A stretch of DNA of 64,000 nucleotides from Marinibaculum sp040216765 (lineage in GTDB: Bacteria; Pseudomonadota; Alphaproteobacteria; Ferrovibrionales; Ferrovibrionaceae). A program made the translations under genes and the position numbers. Below, one piece after another: positions 25,551-35,565 of this stretch (position 1 is its first letter; each line of letters begins with the position of its first letter). The stretch covers positions 62,001 to 126,000 of the forward strand of contig JAVJON010000036.1 of assembly GCA_040216765.1 (NCBI GenBank), given 5' to 3'. The notes under the pieces are model-generated. The model saw nothing but the letters and a program-made list of their open reading frames with translations. It was not told where the DNA came from and ran no database searches.

Positions 25551-26744
25551 TCAATGCCCGCCCTTGATGACGGCGCCCGGCAGGTAGTTGGTCCGCAATG
25601 CCTTGCCGGCGTTCGGGTTGCGCAGCAGCCGGCGCGGCATCATCGCATTGAAATCGATATGCCGGTCCGGGTCGAGCGGCGCACCCGCCAGGCGCGGGTC
25701 GTCCGCCGCATAGCGGCTGCAGCGGAACACCATGTTGTTGGTGCCGAAGATCGGATGCTCGTAGTAGAACGGGCTGACGAATTCCCAGACGATGTCGCCC
25801 TCCGTCGTGACCTCGAACAGGCGCCCCTTGGTGCATTCGCAGATCAGGGTATTGCCGTTCGGCAGCCGCTGGGCGCCGGAGCAGATGAAGCTGGAGAAGT
25901 CGAAGACCGGATTCTCCTTGTATTCCCAGACGATCTGGTCGGTCTTCGGGTCGACCTCGACGACGCGGGAATAGTCGATGGTCGTGTAGCGGCGGTGCGC
26001 GCCGTTGTCGAAGACCAGGATATTGCCGTTGGCGAGCCAGGTCGGGTTGTGCTGCCCGGCGATCTGCCCCGGGCCCCAGCGCCAGTCGATATTGCCGGTC
26101 GCGCGGTCGACGATGACGATGGTGTCGATGCAGCGGAAGCTCATCAGCAGGCGCCCGTCGGGCATCTCGTGCAGGGCGTTCAGGTTGGTCCAGCGGTCCC
26201 GGGGATGCAGCGGCCCGATGGTGTCGGCCTCCGGGTCCAGATGCTCGAAGGTCAGCCATTCCCAGACCACCTGGCCGTCGCGGTCGATCTCCTGCACCGC
26301 CTCGCCATAGACCTTGCCGTCGCGCTCGGTGCCGGGCTGGCCGCCGCGCACCCGCCGGCCGATCGCGTCGGGTGCGGCGCGCCACTTCGCCACCAGCACA
26401 TTGCCGTTCGCCAGGTGGGTGAAGCAGTGGCTCAGATAGGGGTCGCGATACTCCCAGAGGATACTGCCGTCCCAGTCATATTCGACCAGCTGGCCGCCAT
26501 TGCCGGCGAATTCCGGGATCGCCGGCGGCATCGTGCGGCCGGCGAACAGCAGGCGGCCGTTGGGCAGCAGCTCGCCGTAGTTTCCGGGCAGGTTCTCCAC
26601 CGGCCAGCGGTGCTGGATCCGCCCCGCCATGTCGATCAGCCAGACATTGCGGCCGTACATCGGCGCGAACAGGGTCAGCCCGTCCCAGCAGCGCCCCGGC
26701 TCCGCATGGGTCACGCCGTGCTGGCCGCGGAAACCGGCGCTCAT
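25551..26744 (-). CDS. Arylsulfotransferase-like (ASST family) beta-propeller protein, no signal peptide
   Basis: The product is 397 aa. It is built from repeated propeller blades marked by LPNGRLLF, LANGNVLV, MPDGRLLM, LANGNILV and LPNGNTLI, each followed by a strand ending in a Trp-rich turn (WEYRDPY, WEWLTFEH, WRWGPGQ, WEYKENP, WEFVSPF). That is the architecture of Arylsulfotran families. Classical ASST is periplasmic, but no export signal is seen from any reasonable start, and no DsbA/DsbB-like maturation genes are near. Transfer of sulfate from aryl sulfates is thus unproven, and a non-sulfotransferase propeller hydrolase or lactonase is possible. It is first in the minus-strand operon and has operator site B upstream. 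The ribosome site is weak. Confidence 0.75.
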   Translation of the reverse strand: MSAGFRGQHGVTHAEPGRCWDGLTLFAPMYGRNVWLIDMAGRIQHRWPVENLPGNYGELLPNGRLLFAGRTMPPAIPEFAGNGGQLVEYDWDGSILWEYRDPYLSHCFTHLANGNVLVAKWRAAPDAIGRRVRGGQPGTERDGKVYGEAVQEIDRDGQVVWEWLTFEHLDPEADTIGPLHPRDRWTNLNALHEMPDGRLLMSFRCIDTIVIVDRATGNIDWRWGPGQIAGQHNPTWLANGNILVFDNGAHRRYTTIDYSRVVEVDPKTDQIVWEYKENPVFDFSSFICSGAQRLPNGNTLICECTKGRLFEVTTEGDIVWEFVSPFYYEHPIFGTNNMVFRCSRYAADDPRLAGAPLDPDRHIDFNAMMPRRLLRNPNAGKALRTNYLPGAVIKGGH

Positions 26745-26840
26745 CGGGCGCGGTCCGTCGCGGCGGGTTCTGCAGCCTGTCCGGATCCCGCCATGCGCAT
26801 CGCTCCCTGCTCCGCGGCCGACCGGTCTGCTGACCGGTTT

Positions 26841-26858
26841 TTCAACTATATGGTTGAC
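26841..26858. promoter_or_regulatory. Operator site B upstream of the ASST/TTT/enolase operon
   Basis: TTCAACTATATGGTTGAC matches site A at 15 of 18 positions; read on the minus strand it begins GTCAACCATATAGTTGA. It is centred about 105 bp before the ASST-like start and 109 bp from site C, roughly ten helical turns, so one regulator could bridge both divergent promoters. Confidence 0.62.
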
Positions 26859-26949
26859 AGCGATTGAATGGCCTCGCCGCATCCCTGTCAACCCGTTTCC
26901 TTCGGCATCCGGGGCCGATCCCGGGGCGCGCGCCGGGCCGGGCGCCACG

Positions 26950-26967
26950 GGCAACCATCCGGTTGAT
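26950..26967. promoter_or_regulatory. Operator site C upstream of the Fe-alcohol dehydrogenase
   Basis: GGCAACCATCCGGTTGAT matches site A at 14 of 18 positions and keeps the symmetrical CAACCA/GGTTGA core almost intact. It is centred about 76 bp before the dehydrogenase start. Confidence 0.55.
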
Positions 26968-27033
26968 GGCCGGCCTGCGACAGGCGATGCTGCGGGCGGG
27001 GCCGGCGATGCGGCCCCGGCAGGAGGGCCGGCG

Positions 27034-28170
<1,137 letters not shown>

Positions 28171-28172
28171 CA

Positions 28173-28183
28173 CTTGTCACAAG
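28173..28183. promoter_or_regulatory. Small palindrome CTTGTCACAAG downstream of the Fe-ADH
   Basis: Two 5-bp arms (CTTGT/ACAAG) flank one base, 3 bp after the dehydrogenase stop and about 110 bp before the G8 protein start. It overlaps TGACACTTGTCA, a second small inverted repeat. It may be an operator for the G8 gene. It does not match the site A-D motif. Confidence 0.25.
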
Positions 28184-28291
28184 CAGACACACATCGCCGC
28201 AAATAAACCGCCGGATGCTTCCCGAATTTGCCCCCCTGCCCTACAAACCTGGGACAAGAGCAGGCGCGGGACGCCGGGAAGGGAACAGCCG

Positions 28292-31200
28292 ATGCCGGAA
28301 CAAGCGATGGGGCGGCGAGCGTCGACGCGGCGGCTGCGGCTGCGCAACGGGCTGCTGGCAGCCGCAGCGCTGGCCGCCTCCTGGGCCCTGGGCGGCGCGG
28401 CCCGGGCGGAGACCGAGACCTGCCCCGAGGACGGGGTGCTGCCGCAACAGGCGCTCAGGATCGGCGGCACCGGCGACAGCCAGCCCGACCTGCTGGTGAC
28501 CGGGCTCTGCAAGGTCGACAAGCTGGGCGAGTACATGTTCGGCACCGTCAACGTGGTGCAGGGCGGCCGCCTGGTCTTCGTCGAGCCGCCGACCCCGGTC
28601 GACCGGACGAAGAACCGCACCGCCTTCTGGGCGGAGGCGATCGTCATCGAGAATGGCGGCTCGGTGGAGGCCGGCACCGGCAGCGAGAAGCCCTATGGCA
28701 GCAACGGCAATGTGCTGGAGATCATCCTCTATGGCGCGGATCCCAGCGGCGGCAAGCCGCTGACCGTGCCGGGCAGGGGGGTGGCCTGCCATCAGCCGGA
28801 ATGCGGCGTGCCTGCGGATGTCTGGGCCAACGGGGCGGCGCAGCCGGTCGCGCTGCCGGGCTTCGCGGCGGGGCAGAAGGACTATTTCTATCCCTATCAT
28901 GCGCTGCCCTATGACGGCGCGCCGCTGGCCGACGGCAAGCCCGGCTATTTCGGCGCCAAGGTGCTGGCCTTGTCCTATGGCGGCAAGCTGCTGCTGCGGG
29001 GCTACAAGGGCGCGCAGGGCGCGGCGGCGGCGGATGCCGACCCGAAGGCGACCGGCAGCAGCTGGGTGCGGCTGGGCGGCCACCTGGAGAAGGGGCAGTC
29101 GACCCTGATTCTCGACCCGCCGGTGACCGACTGGACCGCCGGCGACCGGATCGTGGTGACCGGCACCGACTACCTGCCCAACCATTCCGAGGAATTCACG
29201 ATCACGAAGGTCGCCGGCGCCACCCTGACCCTCGACCGGCCGGCCGGCTGGCACCATAACGGCGCGGTGTTTCCGCTGGCCGCGCGGCTGCAGAATGCCA
29301 GCGCCGGCTTCAAGGCGGCGAACCGGGGCTCGCCGCTGCTGACGTCGGCGGAGACCCGCGCCGCCGTGGCGCTGATGAGCCGCAGCATCCGCATCGTCTC
29401 GGGCGGCGACAGCGCGGGCGAGGTGTTCGACTGGGAAAGCCCGGCGGAGAAGCAGGCGGCGGTCCTGGCCTTCGGCGCCGACAGCCCGCGCAGCAGGAGC
29501 GCGACCGAGCGCGATCCCTCCTACCAGTATGGCGGCCATGTGATCGCCCGCCAGGGCTTCGAGACGCTGCAGGTCCAGGGGGTGGAGTTCCGCTGGCTGG
29601 GCCAGGGCGGCCGCATGGGCCATTACCCGCTGCATTTCCACATGGCGCGCAAGGTGCCGGACGGCACCTATGTGAAGGATTCCACGATCCACGAATCGAT
29701 GACCCGCTGGATCGTGCTGCACGCGACGCAGGGTGTCACCCTGCAGCGCAATATCGGCTACCGGTCGATCGGCCACGGCTTCTACCTGGAGGATGCGACC
29801 GAGACCGACAACAGGCTGTTCGCGAACCTGGGCATCTTCGCCCGCGGCGCCGTGGCCGGCCCCGACAATCCGCGCAACATCCCCGGCATCCTGGCCCGCA
29901 CGCAGGACCAGAGTGTGGGCAATACCGGCAGCCTGGCGGCGCGGGCACGGTCGGACGTGATCTATCCGACTGCGTTCTGGATCACCAACGGCTGGAACGA
30001 CTTCGTCGGCAACATGGCCGCCGGCGCGGGCACCTGCGGCGCCTGCTACTGGCTGGTGCCGGCGGGCCCGAACGGGATGATGTCGCCGATGAAATGGTCG
30101 GGCTATGCCGGCCTGCAGGCGAGGCCCGGCTATGAGGGCAGCTCGCCGCTGAAGCAGTTCTATGCGAACCACTGCTCCACGGCGATGCACAGCTTCAACG
30201 CGGTGGGCTCCAGCTCGCCCTGCGCGGCGGTGGGTTCGTGGAGCGGCGGGAAAATGCAGAACGCCGACCGCCTCGTCGCGGTGCCCAGCCTGGCGCCCGC
30301 GCCGACATTCCCGGCCTCCGCCGATCCCTACTATCCCGACATGGTGGACCTGCGCAGCCCGACGGTCTGTACCCCGCCGACGGTGCCGGGCGGCGCCGAC
30401 GACTGCCAGACCGTGCCGAAATGCGATTATGCCGACCCGAAGACCTGCGGCATCACGGTGCTGGACAGCTACACCACCGCCTTCAACTGGCCGGAGACCA
30501 ACCTGGGGGCGATCTGGCTGCGCGGCGGCTGGAACCTGGTGGACCGGCTGTTCATGAGCGACGTGCAGAACGGCGGCGTCGGGCTGATCTCCAGCGGCGA
30601 CTATACCCGCGCCGCCGCCCCGCTGGGCTATTGGACGATGATCTCGCAGTCGGTGTTCGTGGGCGAGAGCCAGCCCGGCACCGGCTTCGCCTCCGCCGCC
30701 GGGCCGAAGAAACCCGACGGCAAGACCGCCTGCACCGTGCCCACGGCATCGGCGCCGAACACCTGCCTGGCGCTCGATGCCGGCACCGGCTATCCGCTGT
30801 CGAACTGGGCGACCAACCGCAAGTTCAACATCTATGACGGCCCCGCCTACCAGGACGGCAATGCCTATCTGGACATCGCCGTCTCGCCCTGCGATTCGGT
30901 CGAGACCTGCATGTATTTCGGCACCCTGGGGGTGCGCAAGTCGCCGAAGGATCCGAAGAAGGGCTATCTGCCGAACGCGGCGATCGGCTGGAAGCAGCCG
31001 AACGGCTTCTACTATCCGCCGGCCTTCCATTCCGCCAACCTGTTCTTCGACAAGGTCGATATCCGGCATTACCTGACCGTGCCGCTGTTCCAGCCCGGCA
31101 CCTACCTGGCCGACGGCAAGGCGATCCAGCGGGAATTCCTGGGCGGCTATCCGGACCAGGACATCCCCCACCCCGCGCCGGTGCCGGAGAACCTGTTCGA

Positions 31201-32518
31201 CGGCTTCACCGATATCGACCGGCAGACCGTGCTGAACGATGTCGACGGCAGCCTGACCGGCTTCGAAACGACGATATCGGTCAACCAGGACCCGTTCTTC
31301 TCCGCGCCGGTGCAGACCGCGGAATGCCTGTCCAACCAGCAGGTGGTGCCGGCCAATGGCTGCGCCGGCAAGACCGAGCCCTATACCCCCACCGCGCGGA
31401 CCAGCCCCTATGCCCATGTCACGACGGTGGTCTATCCGGCCTGCGCGGCGAACGCCGACACCTCGCACCAGTCGGCGGAGCAGCAGGCGCTCTGCGGCTC
31501 CGGCGCGCCCGGCCCGAATGTCGGGCGCGGCGGGACCTGGTCGCAGGACTGCACCGGGCCGTTCTGCACCGGGGTGCGGCTCTATCGCCAGTACCTGACC
31601 AGCGACGGGGCCGGCGGCAACGACCGGGAATGGCAGGCCTGGAAGGCGAAGGGCTGCGACACCCCGGCCAAGGCCGGGACGGCGGAATGCGACGTCCCGT
31701 TCATCCGCATGGCCGGCGCCAATGAATGGCAGCGCAACGCGCTGACCGCGAACAACGGCATCTTCTACATCGACACGACCCGGTCGCTGGAGGCGCAGAA
31801 CAGCAGCAAGGACATCCTGGATGCCGGCGGCCGGCCGCGCAGCGTGAACGTCTTCCAGCCCGGCGGCACCTATCACGTCTTCCTGCTGTTCGCGCCGGAA
31901 AGCACGAAACAGACCTACCAGATCTATACCGGCGCGGGCTTCGACCCGAAGGCGGGGGTGAAGGGGGTCCGCGTCTCGCCCGAGACCGTCAGCTTCAGGA
32001 CCGCGCCCTGGGACCTGCCCGCCGGCTGGACGGTCGAGATGATCGCCGGCGCCGACCCGGCGGTGAAGGACGTGCTGCAGGTCAGTGTCGATTTCGGCAA
32101 GCTGCCGAAGTCGATCAACCTGGACCCGGCGACCGATGCCGGCACCTGCAAGCCGGCCTCGTTCTGCACCCGCACCGGCAACAGCTGCGGCTGCAGCCTG
32201 AAGCCCGGCGACAGCGCGCTGCTGCAGTTCGGCAGCGGCCTGAAGCAGAGCTGCGACGCGATCTGCAAGTCCTGGGCGGTGAAGGACCTGGACTGCCCGG
32301 AGGGCGGCTGCCTGGGCTTCAGCTTCACCCTGCCGGCGGCGTTCAAGGCCGACGACCGGAACCACCGCCCGCCGCCGAAGGCCTTTCCGACCGACCAGCC
32401 GGACTCGCCCTGGAAGACCACGGTCCTGAAGGCCGCCATGGCCGCCGATGCCGGCAGCTGCCACTACACCCCGGCGCAGACCCCGACCCTCGCCGGCAGC
32501 TGCCGGCCGAAGGATTGA
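28292..32518 (+). CDS. Giant secreted G8-domain, CEMIP/TMEM2-like right-handed beta-helix protein
   Basis: The product is 1408 aa. A signal peptide (Arg-rich n-region, then NGLLAAAALAASWALGGAARA) predicts export, cleaved near residue 39. Residues from about 55 to 330 look like a G8 domain: VNVVQGGRLVFVEPP, VIENGGSVEAGTGSEKPYG and later WTAGDRIVVTGTDYLPNHSEEF. Near residues 440-500 it has RMGHYPLHFHMARKV and IHESMTRWIVLHATQGVTL, matching the histidine-containing beta-helix of CEMIP/TMEM2 hyaluronidases and related bacterial proteins. The rest is Cys-rich, with paired cysteines suggesting disulfides and exposure outside the cytoplasm. The start follows GGGAAGGGA. Polysaccharide binding or cleavage is plausible but unproven. 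It follows the Fe-ADH by 121 bp with no shared operator. Confidence 0.72.
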   Translation: MPEQAMGRRASTRRLRLRNGLLAAAALAASWALGGAARAETETCPEDGVLPQQALRIGGTGDSQPDLLVTGLCKVDKLGEYMFGTVNVVQGGRLVFVEPPTPVDRTKNRTAFWAEAIVIENGGSVEAGTGSEKPYGSNGNVLEIILYGADPSGGKPLTVPGRGVACHQPECGVPADVWANGAAQPVALPGFAAGQKDYFYPYHALPYDGAPLADGKPGYFGAKVLALSYGGKLLLRGYKGAQGAAAADADPKATGSSWVRLGGHLEKGQSTLILDPPVTDWTAGDRIVVTGTDYLPNHSEEFTITKVAGATLTLDRPAGWHHNGAVFPLAARLQNASAGFKAANRGSPLLTSAETRAAVALMSRSIRIVSGGDSAGEVFDWESPAEKQAAVLAFGADSPRSRSATERDPSYQYGGHVIARQGFETLQVQGVEFRWLGQGGRMGHYPLHFHMARKVPDGTYVKDSTIHESMTRWIVLHATQGVTLQRNIGYRSIGHGFYLEDATETDNRLFANLGIFARGAVAGPDNPRNIPGILARTQDQSVGNTGSLAARARSDVIYPTAFWITNGWNDFVGNMAAGAGTCGACYWLVPAGPNGMMSPMKWSGYAGLQARPGYEGSSPLKQFYANHCSTAMHSFNAVGSSSPCAAVGSWSGGKMQNADRLVAVPSLAPAPTFPASADPYYPDMVDLRSPTVCTPPTVPGGADDCQTVPKCDYADPKTCGITVLDSYTTAFNWPETNLGAIWLRGGWNLVDRLFMSDVQNGGVGLISSGDYTRAAAPLGYWTMISQSVFVGESQPGTGFASAAGPKKPDGKTACTVPTASAPNTCLALDAGTGYPLSNWATNRKFNIYDGPAYQDGNAYLDIAVSPCDSVETCMYFGTLGVRKSPKDPKKGYLPNAAIGWKQPNGFYYPPAFHSANLFFDKVDIRHYLTVPLFQPGTYLADGKAIQREFLGGYPDQDIPHPAPVPENLFDGFTDIDRQTVLNDVDGSLTGFETTISVNQDPFFSAPVQTAECLSNQQVVPANGCAGKTEPYTPTARTSPYAHVTTVVYPACAANADTSHQSAEQQALCGSGAPGPNVGRGGTWSQDCTGPFCTGVRLYRQYLTSDGAGGNDREWQAWKAKGCDTPAKAGTAECDVPFIRMAGANEWQRNALTANNGIFYIDTTRSLEAQNSSKDILDAGGRPRSVNVFQPGGTYHVFLLFAPESTKQTYQIYTGAGFDPKAGVKGVRVSPETVSFRTAPWDLPAGWTVEMIAGADPAVKDVLQVSVDFGKLPKSINLDPATDAGTCKPASFCTRTGNSCGCSLKPGDSALLQFGSGLKQSCDAICKSWAVKDLDCPEGGCLGFSFTLPAAFKADDRNHRPPPKAFPTDQPDSPWKTTVLKAAMAADAGSCHYTPAQTPTLAGSCRPKD

Positions 32519-32583
32519 AGGCGGGCGCGAGCCTCTGGAAGCAGCGCCATACGGCAACGGGGGAGCCTCGCCGCGCATCCCCA

Positions 32584-32880
32584 CATGCCGTCATCCCGGT
32601 CCCCGAGCCGGGATCGCGACGAAACGGCGCCGCCGCACGGCCTCGCTGCCTGCGCCATGGGTTGTCGAGCAGCGCTCGACGACGGTCAGGACCGGGACGG
32701 CGAAACCGCAGGGAGCCCCGCCGCGCCTCCCCACTTGCCGTCATCCCGGCCCCCGAGCCGGGATCGCGACGAAACGGCACCGCCGCATGGCCTCGCCGCC
32801 CGCGCCATGGGTCCCGGTTCAGGCCCGGGCCGACGGCAACGGGGAGCCTCGCCGCGCCTCCCCGCGTGCCAACCGGTGAA
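32584..32880. repeat. Palindromic intergenic repeat block 2 (150-bp period)
   Basis: The convergent gap 32519-32897 holds no gene. Two repeat copies spaced 150 bp apart begin GCCGTCATCCCGG (near 32589 and 32739) and continue through CCCCGAGCCGGGATCGCGAC and CGAAACGGC(G/A)CCGCCGCA into GCGCCATGGG. CCCGG/CCGGG arms fold back within each copy. The same family is seen at 20.8, 40.1 and 60.3 kb. Confidence 0.72.
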
Positions 32881-32897
32881 GCCGGCTCCCCGGCGTG

Positions 32898-34499
32898 CTA
32901 CCCGCCCAGCCGTTCCCGGATCGGCGGCGGCGCCCAGGGGCGCGGCAGGTCCAGGTCGGCCAGGATCACCTGCGCGGCGTTGTAGCCGGGCAGGCCGGTG
33001 ATGTTGCCGCCGGGATGGCAGGCGGAGCCGCAGAGATAGAGGCCGGGCAGGTGGGTGCGGTACTCGCCCGCGCCGGGAAACGGCCGGTCATGGCCGATCT
33101 GCCCGTTGGTGAAGGCACCGACCAGCAGGTCGCCCTCGCGCATGTTCGGAAAGCTGCGCTCCACGTCGAGCGCACTGCGGGTGAAGCTGTCCAGCACCTG
33201 GTCCTGCAGGCCCGGCGCATAGTCCGCCCAGAGCTTCAGCATCTCCCGGCCATGTGCGTCCTTCGCCGCATCCCAGTTGGCGGCATCGCCGTGCAGGCGA
33301 TAGGGCAGCTTCTCCCACATGAAGGCGGTGTGCCGGCCGGGCGGCGCCTGGCTGGGATCGAAGCGGGTGGGGCAGGCGCCCCACATCACCGTGGGCGGGA
33401 TCGTGCCGGCCTCGTGATGGCGCACGATCTCCGGGAACTGGTCGAAATGCTCCAGGCCCAGGATCGTCATCAGCGCGGAATCCAGCGCCGGGTCGGCCGC
33501 CGCCGCCGCATAGGCCGGCGGCGCCGTGAGGTTCAGGTTCAGCGCGAAAAGCGGCGCGATCAGGTTGTATTCGAAGCCCTCCGCGCGGCGCCGCCAATCC
33601 TCGGGCAGGTCGCCGGGGGACAGCAGGTCCAGGAAGGTCTGCTGCGGGTTCAGGCTGGAGGCGACGAAGCTGCGCGCGCGATGCTCGCTGCCGTCGGCCA
33701 GCGCCACGCCGACCGCGCGGCCGCCCTCCACCAGGATCCGCACCGGCGCTGCCCGCGTGCGGATCGTCCCGCCGCTCTCCGTCACCGCGCCTTCCAGCGC
33801 GCGGGCCAGGCCGCGCGCGCCGCCGACCGCCATCTGCGCCTTGGCGGTGCTGGCCAGCAGGGCGGCGATGTGATGGCCGAAGCCGCGCACCCGCAGGTCG
33901 ACCTCGCGCAGGCCGTTGAAGAACAAGAGCCCCGCCTGGATCGCCGGGTTCTCGAACTCGCGGGTGACGAACTCCAGCGGCGACAGTGCCGAGACCTCCA
34001 GCAAGAGCCGCCCCTCGGCCGTGCGCTCCAGCAGCCGCCGCCGCTCGTCGCGCGGCAGCGGCGGCGACATCCCCTCCGGCACCAGGATCCCCTGCACGAT
34101 CGGCCGGAAATCGTCATGCCAGCGCTTCAAGGTCGCGGCATCCTTCCCGCTCATCGCCGCGAAGGAGGCATGCGTCCGCTCGAAGTCGGTCCACCACTGC
34201 AACGACCGCCCGTCGCGCAGCAGCAGCGCCACGTTCAGCTCCGGCTCGATATACCGCGCCCCGTGCCGCTCCAGCTCCAGGTCGCGGTACCAGGCCATCT
34301 GGGTGATCGCCCGGTGAAAGAAGGAATGGGTGTTGTGCCGGAACCCCGGATGACGCGGATCCTCCACCGTCGCCAGCCCGCCGCCGGCCTGGTCGGCCCG
34401 GTCGATGCACAGCACCGACAGCCCCGCCTTGCCGGCATAGGCCTGCAGGATCAGCCCGTTATGCCCCGCCCCCAGGATGATCCCGTCATAGACCGCCAT
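32898..34499 (-). CDS. Phytoene-desaturase-like FAD-dependent oxidoreductase (PYROXD2-like)
   Basis: The product is 533 aa. An N-terminal Rossmann fold, IILGAGHNGLILQAYAGKAG, binds FAD and ends in the acidic strand VLCIDRADQAGGG. The C-terminal block GLYLCGSACHPGGNITGLPG is the CrtI/PYROXD2 substrate- and FAD-contact signature. No signal peptide. These enzymes desaturate or oxidise hydrophobic or alcohol substrates, and no carotenoid gene (crtB, crtE) is nearby, so carotenoid synthesis is unlikely. Operator site D lies about 39 bp upstream of the ATG, linking this oxidation step to the TTT/enolase regulon. Exact substrate unknown. Confidence 0.85.
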   Translation of the reverse strand: MAVYDGIILGAGHNGLILQAYAGKAGLSVLCIDRADQAGGGLATVEDPRHPGFRHNTHSFFHRAITQMAWYRDLELERHGARYIEPELNVALLLRDGRSLQWWTDFERTHASFAAMSGKDAATLKRWHDDFRPIVQGILVPEGMSPPLPRDERRRLLERTAEGRLLLEVSALSPLEFVTREFENPAIQAGLLFFNGLREVDLRVRGFGHHIAALLASTAKAQMAVGGARGLARALEGAVTESGGTIRTRAAPVRILVEGGRAVGVALADGSEHRARSFVASSLNPQQTFLDLLSPGDLPEDWRRRAEGFEYNLIAPLFALNLNLTAPPAYAAAAADPALDSALMTILGLEHFDQFPEIVRHHEAGTIPPTVMWGACPTRFDPSQAPPGRHTAFMWEKLPYRLHGDAANWDAAKDAHGREMLKLWADYAPGLQDQVLDSFTRSALDVERSFPNMREGDLLVGAFTNGQIGHDRPFPGAGEYRTHLPGLYLCGSACHPGGNITGLPGYNAAQVILADLDLPRPWAPPPIRERLGG

Positions 34500-34529
34500 G
34501 CTGCCGTTTCCTCGCCCCGCCCGTTCACT

Positions 34530-34547
34530 GTCAACCAGATGGTTACA
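34530..34547. promoter_or_regulatory. Operator site D upstream of the CrtI-like oxidoreductase
   Basis: GTCAACCAGATGGTTACA has a perfect left half (GTCAACCA) and TGGTT of the right half, 13 of 18 matches to site A. Like site B it is preceded by CT (CTGTCAACCA). It is centred about 39 bp before the ATG at 34499, where a bound repressor would overlap the promoter. Confidence 0.5.
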
Positions 34548-34665
34548 TGGGGCAGGTTAGGCGGGGGAATTCAGCGCGGCAAGCTGCTTGCTCCTTCGCT
34601 TCCTTGAAGCGCCTCATCGTGCTTCGATGCTGTCGGGTGGGCATTCAATCGGGTCGGGGGTGGCC

Positions 34666-35565
34666 ATGGCCTTCGGTGTCTTCATTCACCGTTCGGACTC
34701 GATCTACGATGACAGCCCGGCGGTGCAATACCAGTTTCCCAGGCAGTATCTCGGCCGAGTCAACGCCTGTGTCGGCGATTGGATCGTCTACTACGAGCCC
34801 CAGAAAGTGCGAGGCGCGCGCGGCTATTTTGCCGTGGCGAAGGTCCAGCAAGTGATTTCGGACCCGTCGGCCCCCGGCATGTACCGCGCGCTGATCGAGC
34901 CCGGCAGCTATCTCGATTTCGCCGATTCCGTTCCATTCAAGCGCGACGGCCAGGTGGTCGAGCTTGGCGTCCTGAATCCCCAGGGAAAGATTTCCGGTCG
35001 CGCTCAGTCGGCGGTTCGCCCTCTGGCACCGGAGGATTTCAACCGGATCGTGGCCCTCGGATTGCTCGAAGACACGCCCCTGCTGCCGCGACTTGGCGAT
35101 GACGTGCAGGTGCCTGGCTTGCAGGACGAGCAGTTGCCGTTCGGCTTCGAGCAGAATCGGGAGCGTGTGAGCTTCATTGCCTCGCGCATCGTGCGGGATC
35201 GGGTCTTCCGCCGTGTGGTGTTGCGGGCCTATGACCAGCGCTGCGCGGTCAGCGGGCTCAAGTTGATCAATGGCGGCGGTCGCGCCGAAGTCGATGCGGC
35301 GCATATTCGACCTGTCGAAGCCGATGGTCCCGACACCGTCAGCAACGGCATCGCCTTGTCCGGCACCGCCCATTGGATGTTCGATCGTGGATTGATCGGC
35401 CTGTCGGACGACCTGGAGATCCTCGTGTCACGTCAGGTCAACGACCCGGACGCGGTGCGGGCCTTCATCAACAAGGACGGCCATGCCCGTGCGCCACTTC
35501 GAATGACCGAGCGCCCGCATCCGCGCTTCTTGCAGTGGCATCGGGAGAACTGCTTCAAACAGTAG
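34666..35565 (+). CDS. HNH endonuclease with N-terminal PUA/EVE-like domain
   Basis: The product is 299 aa. The C-terminal third is an HNH_2-type nuclease: VVLRAYDQRCAVSGLKLING, then VDAAHIRPVEADGPDTVSNG and IALSGTAHWMFDRGLIGLSDD. The first His-containing motif DAAHIRP and the final asparagine/histidine region fit the beta-beta-alpha metal fold. The N-terminal 110 residues (GVFIHRSDSIYDDSPAVQYQ...GDWIVYYEPQKVRGARGYFA) look like a small beta-barrel of the PUA/EVE/SRA type used to read modified bases. That would make it a type IV, modification-dependent restriction enzyme; the domain assignment is inference. ATG 34666 is used; GTG 34660 and ATG 34588 are alternatives. It is surrounded by metabolic genes, its composition is less GC-rich, and no methyltransferase is near. 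Confidence 0.7.
   Translation: MAFGVFIHRSDSIYDDSPAVQYQFPRQYLGRVNACVGDWIVYYEPQKVRGARGYFAVAKVQQVISDPSAPGMYRALIEPGSYLDFADSVPFKRDGQVVELGVLNPQGKISGRAQSAVRPLAPEDFNRIVALGLLEDTPLLPRLGDDVQVPGLQDEQLPFGFEQNRERVSFIASRIVRDRVFRRVVLRAYDQRCAVSGLKLINGGGRAEVDAAHIRPVEADGPDTVSNGIALSGTAHWMFDRGLIGLSDDLEILVSRQVNDPDAVRAFINKDGHARAPLRMTERPHPRFLQWHRENCFKQ

Noticed and set aside
24057..26867. 936-codon plus-strand frame opposite tctC and the ASST-like gene
   Set aside because: Shadow frame; TctC motifs and the propeller repeats on the minus strand are clear.
28241..32584. 1447-codon open frame antisense to the G8 protein
   Set aside because: The plus-strand reading has a signal peptide, ribosome site, motifs and Cys pattern; the antisense frame is a low-complexity by-product of GC-rich codon use.
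32898..34499. Phytoene desaturase in a carotenoid cluster
   Set aside because: No crtB, crtE, crtY or related gene is nearby and the operator site and neighbours link it to the TTT/enolase region.
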